Assembly (NCBI GenBank): GCA_025094145.1
Contig: JALLLS010000009.1
Span: 434,001 to 498,000, forward strand
DNA from: Spinellus fusiger
Taxonomy: Eukaryota > Mucoromycota > Mucoromycetes > Mucorales > Phycomycetaceae
Reading direction: 5' to 3'
DNA length: 64,000 nt
In this document: one piece after another, positions 47,622-58,845 of the stretch
Position numbering within the stretch: position 1 is the stretch's first letter
Layout: each line of letters begins with the position of its first letter
The notes under the pieces: model-generated
What the model was told of the DNA's origin: nothing
What the model saw: only the letters and a program-made list of their open reading frames with translations
The model's database searches: none
Program-made: the position numbers and the translations under genes

Positions 47622-49597
47622 CTATACTGTATTGGGTTTTGATTGTTCTGAAGGCTCTCTTAATAAATCTCTTACAAGTCTTTTACGCCACCGCTCATAA
47701 CGTTCACAGCGTTTTTCTCTGTCTCTTACTAATTGGATCATTTTCTGCCATTTGACTTCATTTGCCTGTGCTTGTTGATCCATTTTAGCTTCGAGAGAAA
47801 CAATATGTTGCTTTAGCTCTGAAATAGTGTCTTGCATCACGATTACTTTAGTGGTCACTGACTCGCAGGGACGACATGAGGTGGAGGTAGAGGTGGTGTT
47901 GGTAGTAGTAGTAATAGGAAGAGGAGAAGTAGTAGTAGGAAGAGGAGAAGTAGTAGTAGAAGTAGAAGTGGGAGGAGGAGGAAAAAGAGGAGGAGAGGTG
48001 TGTGCAGACGGACCGGCCGTTGAACTGGCATAAGAGGGAAGATAGTAGAAGAGGTGTGGAGATGGAGAAGAGGAAGAGGAAGAAATGAGTTCATCTTTTT
48101 CGTCCTCTTCATCTTCGTCCTCTTCATCATCACCCTGTTTCTTGTCTTCTTCTCTTATGTCTCCAAGGACTTTATCACTATCATGGTGTTCCTGTTGTTT
48201 GGTGTGTGTGCTGTACAGTGTCTTGTAGTGCTGTACAGTGTCTCTATCGCTATTTACAATGTCTTCTTCATCACTCCATTGAGAATCCTCAGGATCTCTA
48301 AGGGACTCTCGACATTTTAACATTTCTTCGTCACTCTCGCTCTCGCTCTCATCAAATGGCAGCGATGTTTTTTTTGCAGAGATATGAAAAGAAGACTCTT
48401 CTTCATCTGTCAGTAGTCCATACTTGTCTTCTTCCTCCAGCCGCCGTCGTTTTGGTACAAAATGACTGTCACAGGAATCTCTGTCACCCAACACCACTTC
48501 TTCATCTGACACATGTTCAGAATCATGTACTGTGTCCATGGATTCTACTCTACGCTTCTGGTAGTTGCCTAGCATTAGACAGCTAGAATAACGTTCACTA
48601 CTCGCATGAAAATCATAAGGATTCCCTAGCAGATAGTCAAAATAGCAGTCGATCTTGTACTTGTGCATCCATCGCTTGACTCTCTGGGCAAACTGTGGTC
48701 TCCCTGTCCTATCTGACAGTCCTAGTTTACCTACTAATTGTGACCAATTCTTGATCTATAGGACCAACAAAGCAAGAGATGGAATGTTACAAAAAAGGGG
48801 TGCCATGGCATTAGAGTGTATACCTCTTGGTGAAATAGCTTTCTCACCAGCACATACACATCCCAGGTGGTATAAGAAAGATGGCCTGTTTTGGGTACAG
48901 AAGAAAACTTGCGTTTAACATACATTAAACTGTCAATGCCATCGCCAATACATCCTGGGTCATGGTGGAGCATGAATTGGATGTAGCCGTCTTGGAGTGT
49001 GGTCTGGGTGACTGTGTCTCCTGTGACTCTGGACTGGGAGGAAGGAAGGTAAATAGTAAGGTCAAATGTAGGATCCTCTTTCTCTGGGAAGACATGGGTG
49101 TAGAAGGGTACAATGTCTGGGCTGGAGGAAGGTGAATTGTGAGGTGAAGTGGGGAGGGAGAGTGAGTCTGTGGTGTCCATAGGAGGAGAGGGTGGGTGGG
49201 AGTGCAATGGCATGTTATCTGCTGTGCCTGCTATGACAATGCTCGAGTGCTTGAGTTGGTAGTGGAAGGATAGAACAGAGCAAAGTAAGATGCACTGTCT
49301 GTTCTTGGTGACAATGGCTATCTATAGAACAGAACCTACCTTGACAGTATATGTAGTGTGGTCTTTGGTGGTGTCCTTCATGGTGCTTTTGGTGGTATCC
49401 TTTATAGTATTGTTGTCATCAGTGGCTGCAGAGGAAAGTGGCGTCAGATAACTGTCCATGAGAGAGAGGCTGTCGGTGGCAAATGAGGTACAATCTGTGG
49501 AGGTTTGGCCATGTTCTATTTTTATACAAGTGTCGAATGAGCAGAGCTTAGGTTTGTCTGTGCTACTAGAGCAATGCACCAGATGTGAAAGGTTCAT
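47622..49597 (-). CDS. Conserved nuclear-type protein of unknown function, 605 aa
   Basis: Three exons (49597-49340, 49249-48824, 48755-47622) total 1818 nt. The central region, about residues 130-260, looks globular and conserved: GYIQFMLHHDPG, SLMYVKRKFSSVPKTG, LSYTTWDVYVLVRKLFHQE, then LGLSDRTGRPQFAQRVKRWM and KIDCYFDYLLGNPYDF. This basic helical block could bind DNA; I have a weak recollection of similar fungal proteins annotated as ARS-binding factor 2-like, and do not rely on it. A KRRR nuclear-localisation-type cluster (PKRRRLEEE), long acidic stretches, a Pro/Ser/Thr tract and a C-terminal coiled coil (ISELKQHIVSLEAKMDQQAQ) follow. Function is not assigned. The 5' flank carries a GGAAATA minisatellite. 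Confidence 0.7.
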
Positions 49598-49683
49598 AAA
49601 GTCAACACTAATGGCGTAAGGAGGGTATGGAAAGGACAAAGGACAAAGGGCAGAAAGCAGAAAACAGAAAATAAGAAATAAGA

Positions 49684-49745
49684 AATAGGAAATAGGAAAT
49701 AGGAAATAGGAAATAGGAAAATAGGAAAATAGGAAAATAGGAAAG
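49684..49745 (+). repeat. AAATAGG minisatellite
   Basis: Seven or more 7-8 bp units (AAATAGG, then AAAATAGG) about 90 bp upstream of the ATG of the minus-strand gene ending at 47622. Confidence 0.85.
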
Positions 49746-50220
49746 GATTTGGACTGCAAGGAGGAGTAAAGGCAGCAGTACAAGTCTTTGGGGTTTAGAA
49801 GAGACTCTGTGCCTGTTTTATGTGGGGCTGACCAATGGTACTGTTTACTACTTGCACCACCTCTCTCATCCACTGTACTTTATGTTCTAATGTATTATTG
49901 GATAGGACATTCTTCTCTTTAGTTATCCTAAAGATTTAGGTGTAGTCTATCATCAACATTATACAACTGGAATAGAGTGAGATGGGGAATGACGATAATC
50001 TGTGGGTAGCTGTAAAATACAAAAAGACATCTTCTTTGTGTAGTGATAAACAACTATCAGACAGACCCATCTATAAGGGCTGCGAATGAATGAGTTGTAG
50101 GACTGTTCGGAGAATCCATTAAGCTCCGTTGAAGTCAAGGAGTTATATCACAGAGAGATCAAGGGAAAACAAAAACAAAAACGAAAAATATAGTAAAGAG
50201 TGTCTATGGGATCAAGAACA

Positions 50221-50352
50221 AGACAGCTACTATAATAATAAATAAAAAATAAAAATAAATAATAAATAAAAATAAATAATAAATAATAAAAAAATAAAAA
50301 AATAATAAATAAAAATAAAAATAAAAATAAAAATAAAAATAAAAATAAAATA
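50221..50352 (+). repeat. AAATA/AAAAATA low-complexity tract
   Basis: About 130 bp of A-rich units (AATAAATAAA, then at least six AAAAAT units). No coding significance. Confidence 0.85.
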
Positions 50353-50649
50353 GAGATCTTCACTGGAAGAACAGGGAAGAGGGGGTTTTCTTTTTCTTTC
50401 TTTCTTGGATGCTCATGGCATAATACTATGTCATTGAGTCTTGCAAAGTGAGTATAGTTATTAACACAAAGAAGGATAGACATGATATTTGGTATTACAT
50501 TGAAATACCAGTCAATACTATCATTTGTACACCTGGCTGTGCATTTGGTTATACGTTTATTTATGTAGTTGGCTTATGGGCCTATTGGCTTATAGAGGAA
50601 CACCTGAGTTGGCTACCTCCTACTATCAGAGAGGCTATACAATAAACAA

Positions 50650-53040
50650 TCTCACCAAACACACCTCTTTATCTTCTGTTATCGTTCTTTATCACTCGAC
50701 CTATCTCAAACAAGACAAGTGACTAATAAAGTACAAGGATAGATTGTACTTGTTACAGACTATAAATAAACAGATAACCTATGATCTATGACTATTTTGG
50801 TATATCTCTTTTAGCCACTACATCTGTAAAAAGTGCTTATACTCCACTAAATAGCTATAAGTAGCTAATAAGGATCTGGCTCTTATTGTTTCACTTGATC
50901 ACCGCTTACCATTCTCTTGATTATAGAAAAATAGGGTTGGTGACACTACAAGAGAACCCTTAAATTCCTTAATTCACTCCAAGACAAAGGCTTCTTGGTG
51001 TTGATTTAAATGTAACGATCAATCCATATTAATGCATTCATCTTTTGTGTGTGCCTACGTATGATAAACACACAGATGAATAAGAGGCATTTAGAGCGAA
51101 CCTGTAATGATAATAAAGCAGGGAGATTGAATATCCTACTGTTACACTATAGGAAATAATCAACATTGTCATCTGCACGCTATGGATCTATTGATAAAAT
51201 AACATGTCTATGCAGAATGCATATCTATGAATGACACTATTAGATAAAATGACAGTGACAGTGACTATTTATTATTAATAATAATAATTTATCAATTTAA
51301 CCTGGTGTTGTTCATAAATTATAGGCACTTGTGGAATTGGTAAAAAGAAGATATTCATGCGTCCATGATCAACACTGATAAGTAAGACTGAATACAGTCC
51401 TGCTACTGGTATTAGGTCACACAGTAAGATACTTTATTTTTATTTTATGTCTGTTTTGAGATCTTCAAGATAATTTCGCCGTCTTATTGACCATGAAATC
51501 TTATTGCTAACCACACAATAGACATGTGTTATCTATATTTTATTAGTATTTCCACCTGTAAATAAGGGGTAAAGGCTAATTCAATTGTTGAAATTCACTA
51601 TTTCCGGGATTGACTGTTCTTCATTTTCTAAAATAAAAATAAAAACACTAGTGACATTACTCTATCGATGATAAATAAGTGCTCCTTTTCTCTTTATGCA
51701 CCGGAGATTAACCTCCGAAGATCAGTGCACAGGAACCCGATATCATGAAATCTTTGAGAAGTGTCTAAAAGTAAAGACTCTACAATACAGAACTAGACAA
51801 AATTACACATTTATAGCCATACTAACGTCTTGTGTTTTCTCATAAGGCTTTATTTTTGATAGGTTTTAAAGTGGTTCTTTCTCTTCAATGGTTTTTTCAA
51901 TAGATTGATCTATGGGATATAAGTTAATGTTGCCTTTTTATTCATAGCATGAGTATTATATAATACTATAGTCTGTGGAGAATATATTATATTCAACAGT
52001 GGTAACCAACAAGCTTGTACGAGATTTGAGTGAGAAATAGATAAACAGAAGTATTAACGAGCAGTAACAACTATAGCTCTTTCTCTAATACTCCTTTTCT
52101 TTCTTTCTTTCAGTAAAATAGAAGAGCTTGTGTAGAAACTAGAATGATTGTTAATGGGAACACCCTTTTCTGTTCAATTGAATGTTGTCACAATCATAGT
52201 GAATATCAGAGTGCTTAGTTTTATTTATATAATCAATCGGCTGTTATATCGACTTAGCTTTTCATTTCATTCAAAGAGCGGGCCTAAAAGAAATCACTAA
52301 GATACTCAATTGACAAGTCAAAATTAACTAATTTAATTTAGAGAAAATGATACTTAGCTATTGTATCTGTTAGAATATAGGCAGAAACCCTTTTTACAAT
52401 GAGTGATTCTTGGATGTCTTTCATTCTTATACTTTTATAATTTAGAGAGAGAAAACAGATATATTTAACAGCCTATAGCGCTATTGGTGATACATTTCTC
52501 CTATCAATACATCGGAAAAAAACTATTACAGCTTAGAATTCTGAAAAAAATGATTAGTGAGGTATATGTTTCTATTAAAGTGTTTCTTGATCATGTTTGC
52601 AAACACAACGATATAATTGGGAAATATACTCTATAAGAAATAGGTCGGGTATGGCTCAGCATAAGCATATTTTTTTTGTTAGTTTAAAGATGAACATTTA
52701 TTAAAAGACGGAATAAGAAAAGGTTCCATGGAGCAACAAGAGACTTTGCTGTGTATAAAAAAGGCCACTTCATACTCTTAAGTATTTTTTTTTATCATTC
52801 AGTAACATTAATGTAGTCAGTCGCTATTGGCAAATATGTACTATTCTTTAATAGACTTCTTACTATGTATAGACATAATTAATATATTTTCTTTCAATAC
52901 AGTTTAAACTATTTCCGAGAAGTAATATCACATTCGCTTGTCATATCTGCGTATATATTGTATTATAAAATTTCATAAAACCCTACATTGCTTTTTGGAA
53001 ATGGTCTATATTATTAGTTTGTGTGGCTCTTATGGGCTGC
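50650..53040. other. AT-rich gene desert
   Basis: About 2.4 kb with no supported gene. A small stem-loop-like palindrome occurs at 51697-51729 (TGCAC and CGGAG with inverted partners). Just before this stretch, 50448-50645 could encode a 65-aa hydrophobic peptide, but nothing supports it as a gene. Confidence 0.4.
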
Positions 53041-54720
53041 CCAGAAGATATACATTGAATGCTAGCCCTTGCCGAAATTCACTCAACCCTCTTTAGCTAC
53101 AAATGGAGTCCCTCCAAATGTGAAGTACTCAACGCCCCGGCCAATGTGCTGTTTTATCTCTATGGCAATGAGCTTCCAACCTGTGATAACTTTAAGTACC
53201 CTGGTATCCTCTTTTCACGTCAAGATATTAACCAAGACGTACTGCTCTCCCACTAATATACTAAGGCAATTTAAGTAATGCAAAAGCTGAAAGGAATGGG
53301 TGTAAACATGTATGGCTTTGGGATTACAGAAGCCCTAAGAGCTTATACTGTTTTTTGACCTATTTTTGAGTATGGGTTGTCTGTTTGTAATGTCAATAGA
53401 CAAGGCATCCGCTTGCTATAAATCTGTCAGTCTGCTTGTCTGAGAATTTGTCTTGCTAGATCTGCTACTGCAATGTTTGGAACGATTCAGGTTGCCCAAT
53501 TAGCCACCCTCCCTAACATATACTCTTGTTTTCTTTATCTGCAAGCCAAATTTGTTGAGCGCGCAGCTACTCTTCCTGAAGACACCCTCCTCTGATGCCT
53601 TGTCCCGCAGCTTGAAGCACCCCGGAGTAAAGCCAGATGGATTAAGCTACGTGGCAATGCACCCTGGCAAAATGCTTAAAGAATAGGACGGGCTCACAAC
53701 CCTCCTAAATATCCATTAAAAATAGCTTATCTTGAACGTCTTCAAAGTGAAATGACTAGTCTAGCGCGTGACAAGAATCCGCTGGTGACGGTAGCCCGTG
53801 GACTATGTAGACCTGTTTGGGATCTAATTCTTCTACTACCGTGCACGTGCAAAGAAAGACATCGTCTACTAAAATGGAGGATTGCTTGGTTACCACCAAC
53901 ACCTTCAGTTCCTTGCCAATCTGGCCACCCATCTGCTAACAGGGACCACTTTCTCACATGCACATTCGTTGGCCATGAACGCTCCACGTTCTTGTTCTTT
54001 CTAGTTCTTGCCCCACCACAAGACATTCATCCAATTGACTATTATCTAAATCTTCTGCCGTGCACGGTTAAGTCTTTTGTTAAATGGCGAGATCTTTGGC
54101 CCAGTTTGTTAATACTGCTGCAAGCCATTGATCGAGCCACGTCTACTCAAGATATTGATGTAGAGCCATCAGCTGGTAGCCTGCTCATTGAGGCTGCTGA
54201 TGGATGTGTTGAGCGGGAACGCCAACGCCGCCATAGAGTGCAAAGGACTCCTGCAGCAACAGACGTTGTATCCTCACTTCTCCTCCGATCTCTCCTCTAC
54301 CACCCATTCTTAACCCGTTTAGCAAAGCCAGAAGCTGCTAGTGTAGTTGCTGTATTTGTGTCCTCAGGATTGTCCGAGTTGCTCTAAGTATCCCTCGTTG
54401 GATTTCGAATCGCCACAGGATGACGGTTATCTTTTTAGTGTCCTGGTTTCCTTGCTGACTTTATAGCTCTTTGAATGTCTATTCATAATTCTCATTTACT
54501 TTCATTTCTCACTTTTCATTATTATTTTCCTCGTGTGAGGTTTTATGTACTCTTATCTTTCTGTTTCTGATTCATTTGCATTTATTTTTTTACTTTTGTA
54601 TTTAGAGTGTTTGTATGTTTACCCCATTTCATTTTTAAACGATCTCATGGGGTGGCTAACATACCCAATGCGCGAATAGCAACCAAATACCCAAAACAAA
54701 AAATAAAAATACTTTGAACT
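53040..54720 (+). mobile_element. 5'-truncated LINE (non-LTR retrotransposon)
   Basis: The 3' part of a LINE reverse-transcriptase gene is readable with frameshifts and stops. It starts after the catalytic palm, with KWSPSKCEVLN and NFKYPGILFS, typical of the segment following YADD. It continues through SACLRICLARSATAMFGT and ERLQSEMTSLARDKNPL to a C-terminal Cys/His knuckle (C-x-SGHPSANRDHFLTC) of zf-RVT type. The region 53752-54387 is one open frame. Past the coding part come a T-rich 3' region and an A-rich end (ACAAAAAATAAAAATAC near 54700). An inverted partial copy of 54.0-54.28 kb lies at 13265-13601. The lost 5' part is the usual result of incomplete target-primed reverse transcription. 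Confidence 0.82.
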
Positions 54721-55380
54721 GTACACTATTAAAATTAATTACAGGGCCATATTCTACAGGAAGCTCAATCTTATGTTTGCCCAATAATACTTAATTAAGG
54801 ACTTCAACTTTATCTAGGCAATACCATTTATAAAAATATACATAGTTGGCCTATATTTTGTAGGTCTAAACACAAACTCTTAGACCTTTAAAGGTTTAAT
54901 GACAAATATTGGTGGAAATATAAAATATAATGTATAATATACTTACAAGTGTATAAATAATTATTAACAGCAATAAGAAAGGAAAACTATAATCATTAAT
55001 GACTTAGTTTACAACCATAAAATATATAGATTTATGAGAGAAGTGGTTATGAAGAACCCACTTTATTATTTTTCAATTGTAGACCAAGAACAGTACAAAG
55101 ATCCAAATAAATAAGCCCTAAATATAAACTAAACTAAACTAAAATATTTAGCACTCTTTATGTCTCAATATTTTAAATAATCCTGTCTATAATATCTATA
55201 CCTGTCTTTTATATCGATTGATTTATATGTATCATGATTTTTTAGTTCTGCTGATTTTGTTTTATTTTACTAAGAGAGGAAAAAAAAGATCATAAAGAAA
55301 ATTAGACAAAGATATTCCAGTTTCTTTTTTTTTTAAATAAAAAAATAAAAATAAAAACAAATAGTATAATATCAGTACTC
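54721..55380. other. AT-rich intergenic region
   Basis: No gene seen. A poly-T/A-rich tract lies near 55325-55360. Confidence 0.4.
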
Positions 55381-55455
55381 TTTTGTCCAATGAAGATAGC
55401 CATACACTTATTGAATCTATTATTTTTTGTACACCTCTTGTTTATAAAGAAATCT

Positions 55456-55850
55456 TCATATGGTATTTAGAAGTAGTATCTCTCGCCCTTCAAACATCTT
55501 CCCCATGGTACAATCAGATACTTTCTCTGTTGTATTCTCACAGAGCTCAGTGTGAGTCTGAAAGAAATCGTGTGTGATTTCCTTCTTAATGATTCGACAA
55601 TCTTTCATCAATCTTTCATTCTTTCTTTCTAGATTCAGAGACACCTCAACAAGACCAGGTTTCCAGTGCACTTTACTAAATTCTTCATAGTTGTTGGTAC
55701 CCTATTGAGCATATGGACCATATGAGCAATGAGCTTTTTATTAGCAGTGTACTAATGTATAACAGAAGCACGGGTTTGAAGCTTAGTAGTTCTAAGTTTA
55801 TCAGCCAGAGACTTGGCAAATGGGCTGGTAGTAGTGTTTGGTGAGGACAT
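55456..55850 (-). pseudogene. Relic of an unrecognised gene
   Basis: From an ATG at 55850 the minus strand reads MSSPNTTTSPFAKSLADKL, meets a stop near 55752, and continues in a shifted frame with helical, charged sequence (EVSLNLERKNERLMKDCRII) to about 55456. At least one stop and one frameshift are needed. I do not recognise the protein; the composition (Ser/Thr-rich start, then coiled helix) suggests a formerly expressed gene, possibly transposon-borne. Confidence 0.35.
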
Positions 55851-56205
55851 CTCTTTTTAATAAATAAATGTAAAGCGATAATAATAAGCAATAGCAATGA
55901 TGTATTAACAATTATGAATTAACAATTATGAATTAACAATTATGAAAAAATAGATTATAGATACACAGCTTAGCAGTGTAATATTTTATTTCACCATCTC
56001 TAAGCCAGTAAAAAAGAATGATATACTCTTATAAGAAATAGAATCTAATATTAAAACTTGGCAGCATTTATCATTACCAATAAAATACCTTTTACTATAT
56101 TATTATTATTATTATTTTAAAAATGGTATTCATGTAGCAAGCAGTAGAATGAACAAGAATGGTAAATGATTATCAGTGTAGAAGATGGAATCCAAATGAA
56201 TTAGA

Positions 56206-57111
56206 TTATGAGTCTTTGGAGACAAGTGCCTGTTGGGATTCTTGGTCTATAGATGAGTGGGAAGAGCGAAGAAACCCTTTATGTCGTTTGAATTGACAAT
56301 GAAGAAGGGTTAATAAAAAGTAAAGAGTAAACACTATGAAGATTGCTTGTAAAAACAACTGATCAGGTACTTGGCTTAGTGTGGGTTCTCCTGGTTCTAC
56401 ATGGAGTGTGGTGACAGTAGGTAGTGGCAGGAATGCAGACTCTGATGACAGTGTGATTGGTAACGAGTTGTGCTGAGAAGGCATAGATGCAATGGAGGGT
56501 GTCTTTTTCACTTTGAAAGGTATCTCTGGCAAAACATGGAAGTTATTATAATCAATCTAAATAGTACATGTCAGAATCACAACAGTAGCACCATCAACCA
56601 CCTACCACCACCATTCCCTGTACTCTCAGATCAGAGTGTTGTAATGAAGTGTCAATTGTCCAGCCAACCTCCATAGGCCATTGTTTGAGCTGAGGATTGG
56701 TATGACCAAGCACACCCCAGTTTTCATCGCCTTGGTATTCGTCACATGCTACTGGCGCAAATAGAGTCTCGTCATAGTCAACAAATGTACCGACTGTCTC
56801 ATTGTGCCTGTTTTTCACTTGGAGTAAAATGCCTTGGTACTTTATCACCCCCTTAACATACACCTTGAGCAGTGAGTTGGCTGACAAGGAGTCTGTCATG
56901 ACCTTGACTGTGTAGCATTGGTCACATTGGCTCATGGATGGCCCATGACCTTGAGTGGCCATGGTGTCAATAGTGCACTAATGAGCAGTTATGAACAATA
57001 AACAATAGCACGACGTACTGTACCAGGTGTGCTTGGGTAAGCTACACTATACTCTAACAGCAATACAAATTGCAATAGACAAAGACAGTGCCATAAGAAT
57101 GTCTCTTTCAT
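56206..57111 (-). CDS. Reeler-like secreted/membrane protein
   Basis: Three exons (57111-57019, 56977-56602, 56525-56206) give 262 aa. Exon 1 encodes a signal peptide (MKETFLWHCLCLLQFVLLLE). Exons 1-2 then read CTIDTMATQGHG and QCDQCYTVKVMTD, followed by VKGVIKYQGILLQVKN, VGTFVDY, a Cys before DEYQGDENWGVLGHTN, and WTIDT. This order (early Cys and GHG/HGP, a G-F-x-GFLLQ-like strand, VGTF, late H-x-N and W) fits a Reeler/reelin-type extracellular beta domain; the match is by pattern memory. A Ser/Pro/Thr stalk and one transmembrane helix (FLQAIFIVFTLYFLLTLL) follow, with a short basic and Ser-rich cytoplasmic tail. It is likely a type I surface or endomembrane protein. The donor of intron 2 (GTGGTT at 56601) was chosen to keep frame. 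Confidence 0.7.
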
Positions 57112-57323
57112 GCCTTGGGAGAAACACAGGCTCAGTCTAAACATTCACTGCTCCAAGGTGACTCAAAGACAGACACAGTTATTTCACAGCCAACCTATCA
57201 CTCCACACACACACTATAGAGATAGATACATTTGGAGATGTCTTCATTCTACCCTAAGCAAATGATTTGGCGTTCGTTATGCACTGAAATCAATTGAGCT
57301 TTTTTATTTTTATTTTTATTATT

Positions 57324-58845
57324 TCAGCGCATGGAGATTCTGCTTTTCTCACTCTCAATACGAGCATAGAGCATGTAAAGTGCGACTTGGTTACTTTCTG
57401 GACTACCAGTAATTGTTACTAATCGCTCGCTATTATCACCGTGTGGATCAGCAATCTTGATATGACTTCCACTCATCTGTCTAATCTCATTGATCTTACT
57501 ACCGCCCTTTCCAATAATACAGCCCACCTACACCAACACAACAAGAGAAATGTAAGCACACTGCCCCTATGAATACCCTTGTGAATACCCTTACCATTTC
57601 ATTAGGAATAAGAATTTGTTGTGTTTGAGAAGCGGTGACCATAGTCGACATCCCATACTCAGTCCCTCTTGAGCCATGAGCATAGCCATTATTGCCTACA
57701 ATAGGGCCTGCTTGGTAGTAGAACTGGGGATTAGCCATGTTCATGCCCATGCCACCCATCCCCATCATAGCACTGTAGCCATGACTTCCCATGGTATTGG
57801 GCCGTTGCATGGAATAACCACGACTGCCACTGCCACTGCCACCACTCACACCACTGGTTCCTCCTCCACTGCCACTGCCACTACTACCATTGGAAGAAGT
57901 ACCAATGGCCATTTGTGGTTGTGGTTTGTAGTGTGTCATACCACTGCCCATTCTCTCCAAATGATCTGTCAGAATTTCACATATCTTATACACTGCTGTC
58001 TGGATGCCAAGAGGTGTGCCTAGAATAGTAATGGTGCGTTCTGTTGACATCGGCAGAGGTTCCTCTGACGCAATTAAGCGTGCGCCACTCTGCTCCTGTA
58101 TTGACTTTATCACACTACCACCACGACCAATTAATGTGCCCATACGACTGTCAGGCACAAGAATACGGATCGTCAGTGTCTGTTCCTGTCCTTCTTCTGT
58201 CGCAGGCTGCTCTAATAAAATCTTCTCTCCTACTAGAGAGTATGCCTGTACACCCTACATTTAATACACTCTAAAGACTCTCTTTCTCTCTACCTTGGCA
58301 ATGGCAGCAAGAGGGCCACTCACTGTCAGAATACGTTCATACGCTCCAGGCACAATGTCAGAGATGGTCACCCTAGCTGTAGATATCTCACGGATTTCGC
58401 TCACATTCTTGCCTCCTCTGCCAATAATAACACCAGCATCTTTTGTGCCTACAAGAGACCGAATAGAAAGCATAGGCTGCTGGACTGGCTCTTCTCCCTC
58501 AGGATGAGGTGTGGGTGTAGGGGGACTTGGCTTCCCAGGCACATTCTCTGTCAGGACAATCTGGACTTCATCATCACCATCAGACTCTTGTGAGCCATTT
58601 TCATACTCCTCCCATCGCTTGCGTCTATTTCTAAAGTCTTTTTTTGCCTCTTCGTCAGACTCATCTGCAGCTATACCTGCAAAGTGAGGCGCCTTGGTCT
58701 CGGGATCAGGAACAGCCTGTCGCTTTGATTGACGGTCGACTGTGTTGCTTTTTTCATAGTCTTCATTACTTTCTTCTTCTAATCGAGGACGCTTTGAGCG
58801 ATCTGTGGGAGATCCAATATTGTCTGTGTCAGAATTGCTTCCCAT
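57324..58845 (-). CDS. Three-KH-domain RNA-binding protein (PCBP/Rnc1/Pbp2-like)
   Basis: The protein binds C- or U-rich single-stranded RNA and probably regulates mRNA stability or translation. Three exons (58845-58294, 58254-57595, 57527-57324) give 471 aa. Each KH domain shows its GxxG loop: GVIIGRGG at about 138-145, GTLIGRGG at 223-230 and GCIIGKGG at 406-413. The third is split from its first strand by the last intron. The N-terminus is acidic with an SKRPRLEEE nuclear-type signal. A Gly/Ser/Met-rich linker (GSGSGGGTSGVSGGSGSGS, then MMGMGGMGMNM) lies between KH2 and KH3. KH3 placed at the far C-terminus after a long linker is typical of fungal Pbp2/Rnc1 and human PCBP. Ends at the ISMR stop at 57324, 213 bp upstream of the Reeler-like gene on the same strand. 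Confidence 0.92.

Noticed and set aside
49684..49745. Regular AAATAGG repeats, checked as a possible CRISPR-like array
   Set aside because: The units are 7-8 bp with no spacers; it is a eukaryotic minisatellite.
50448..50645. A 65-aa hydrophobic open frame that could be a small membrane protein
   Set aside because: No homology recognised, no promoter features, and it lies in AT-rich DNA where short open frames are expected by chance.
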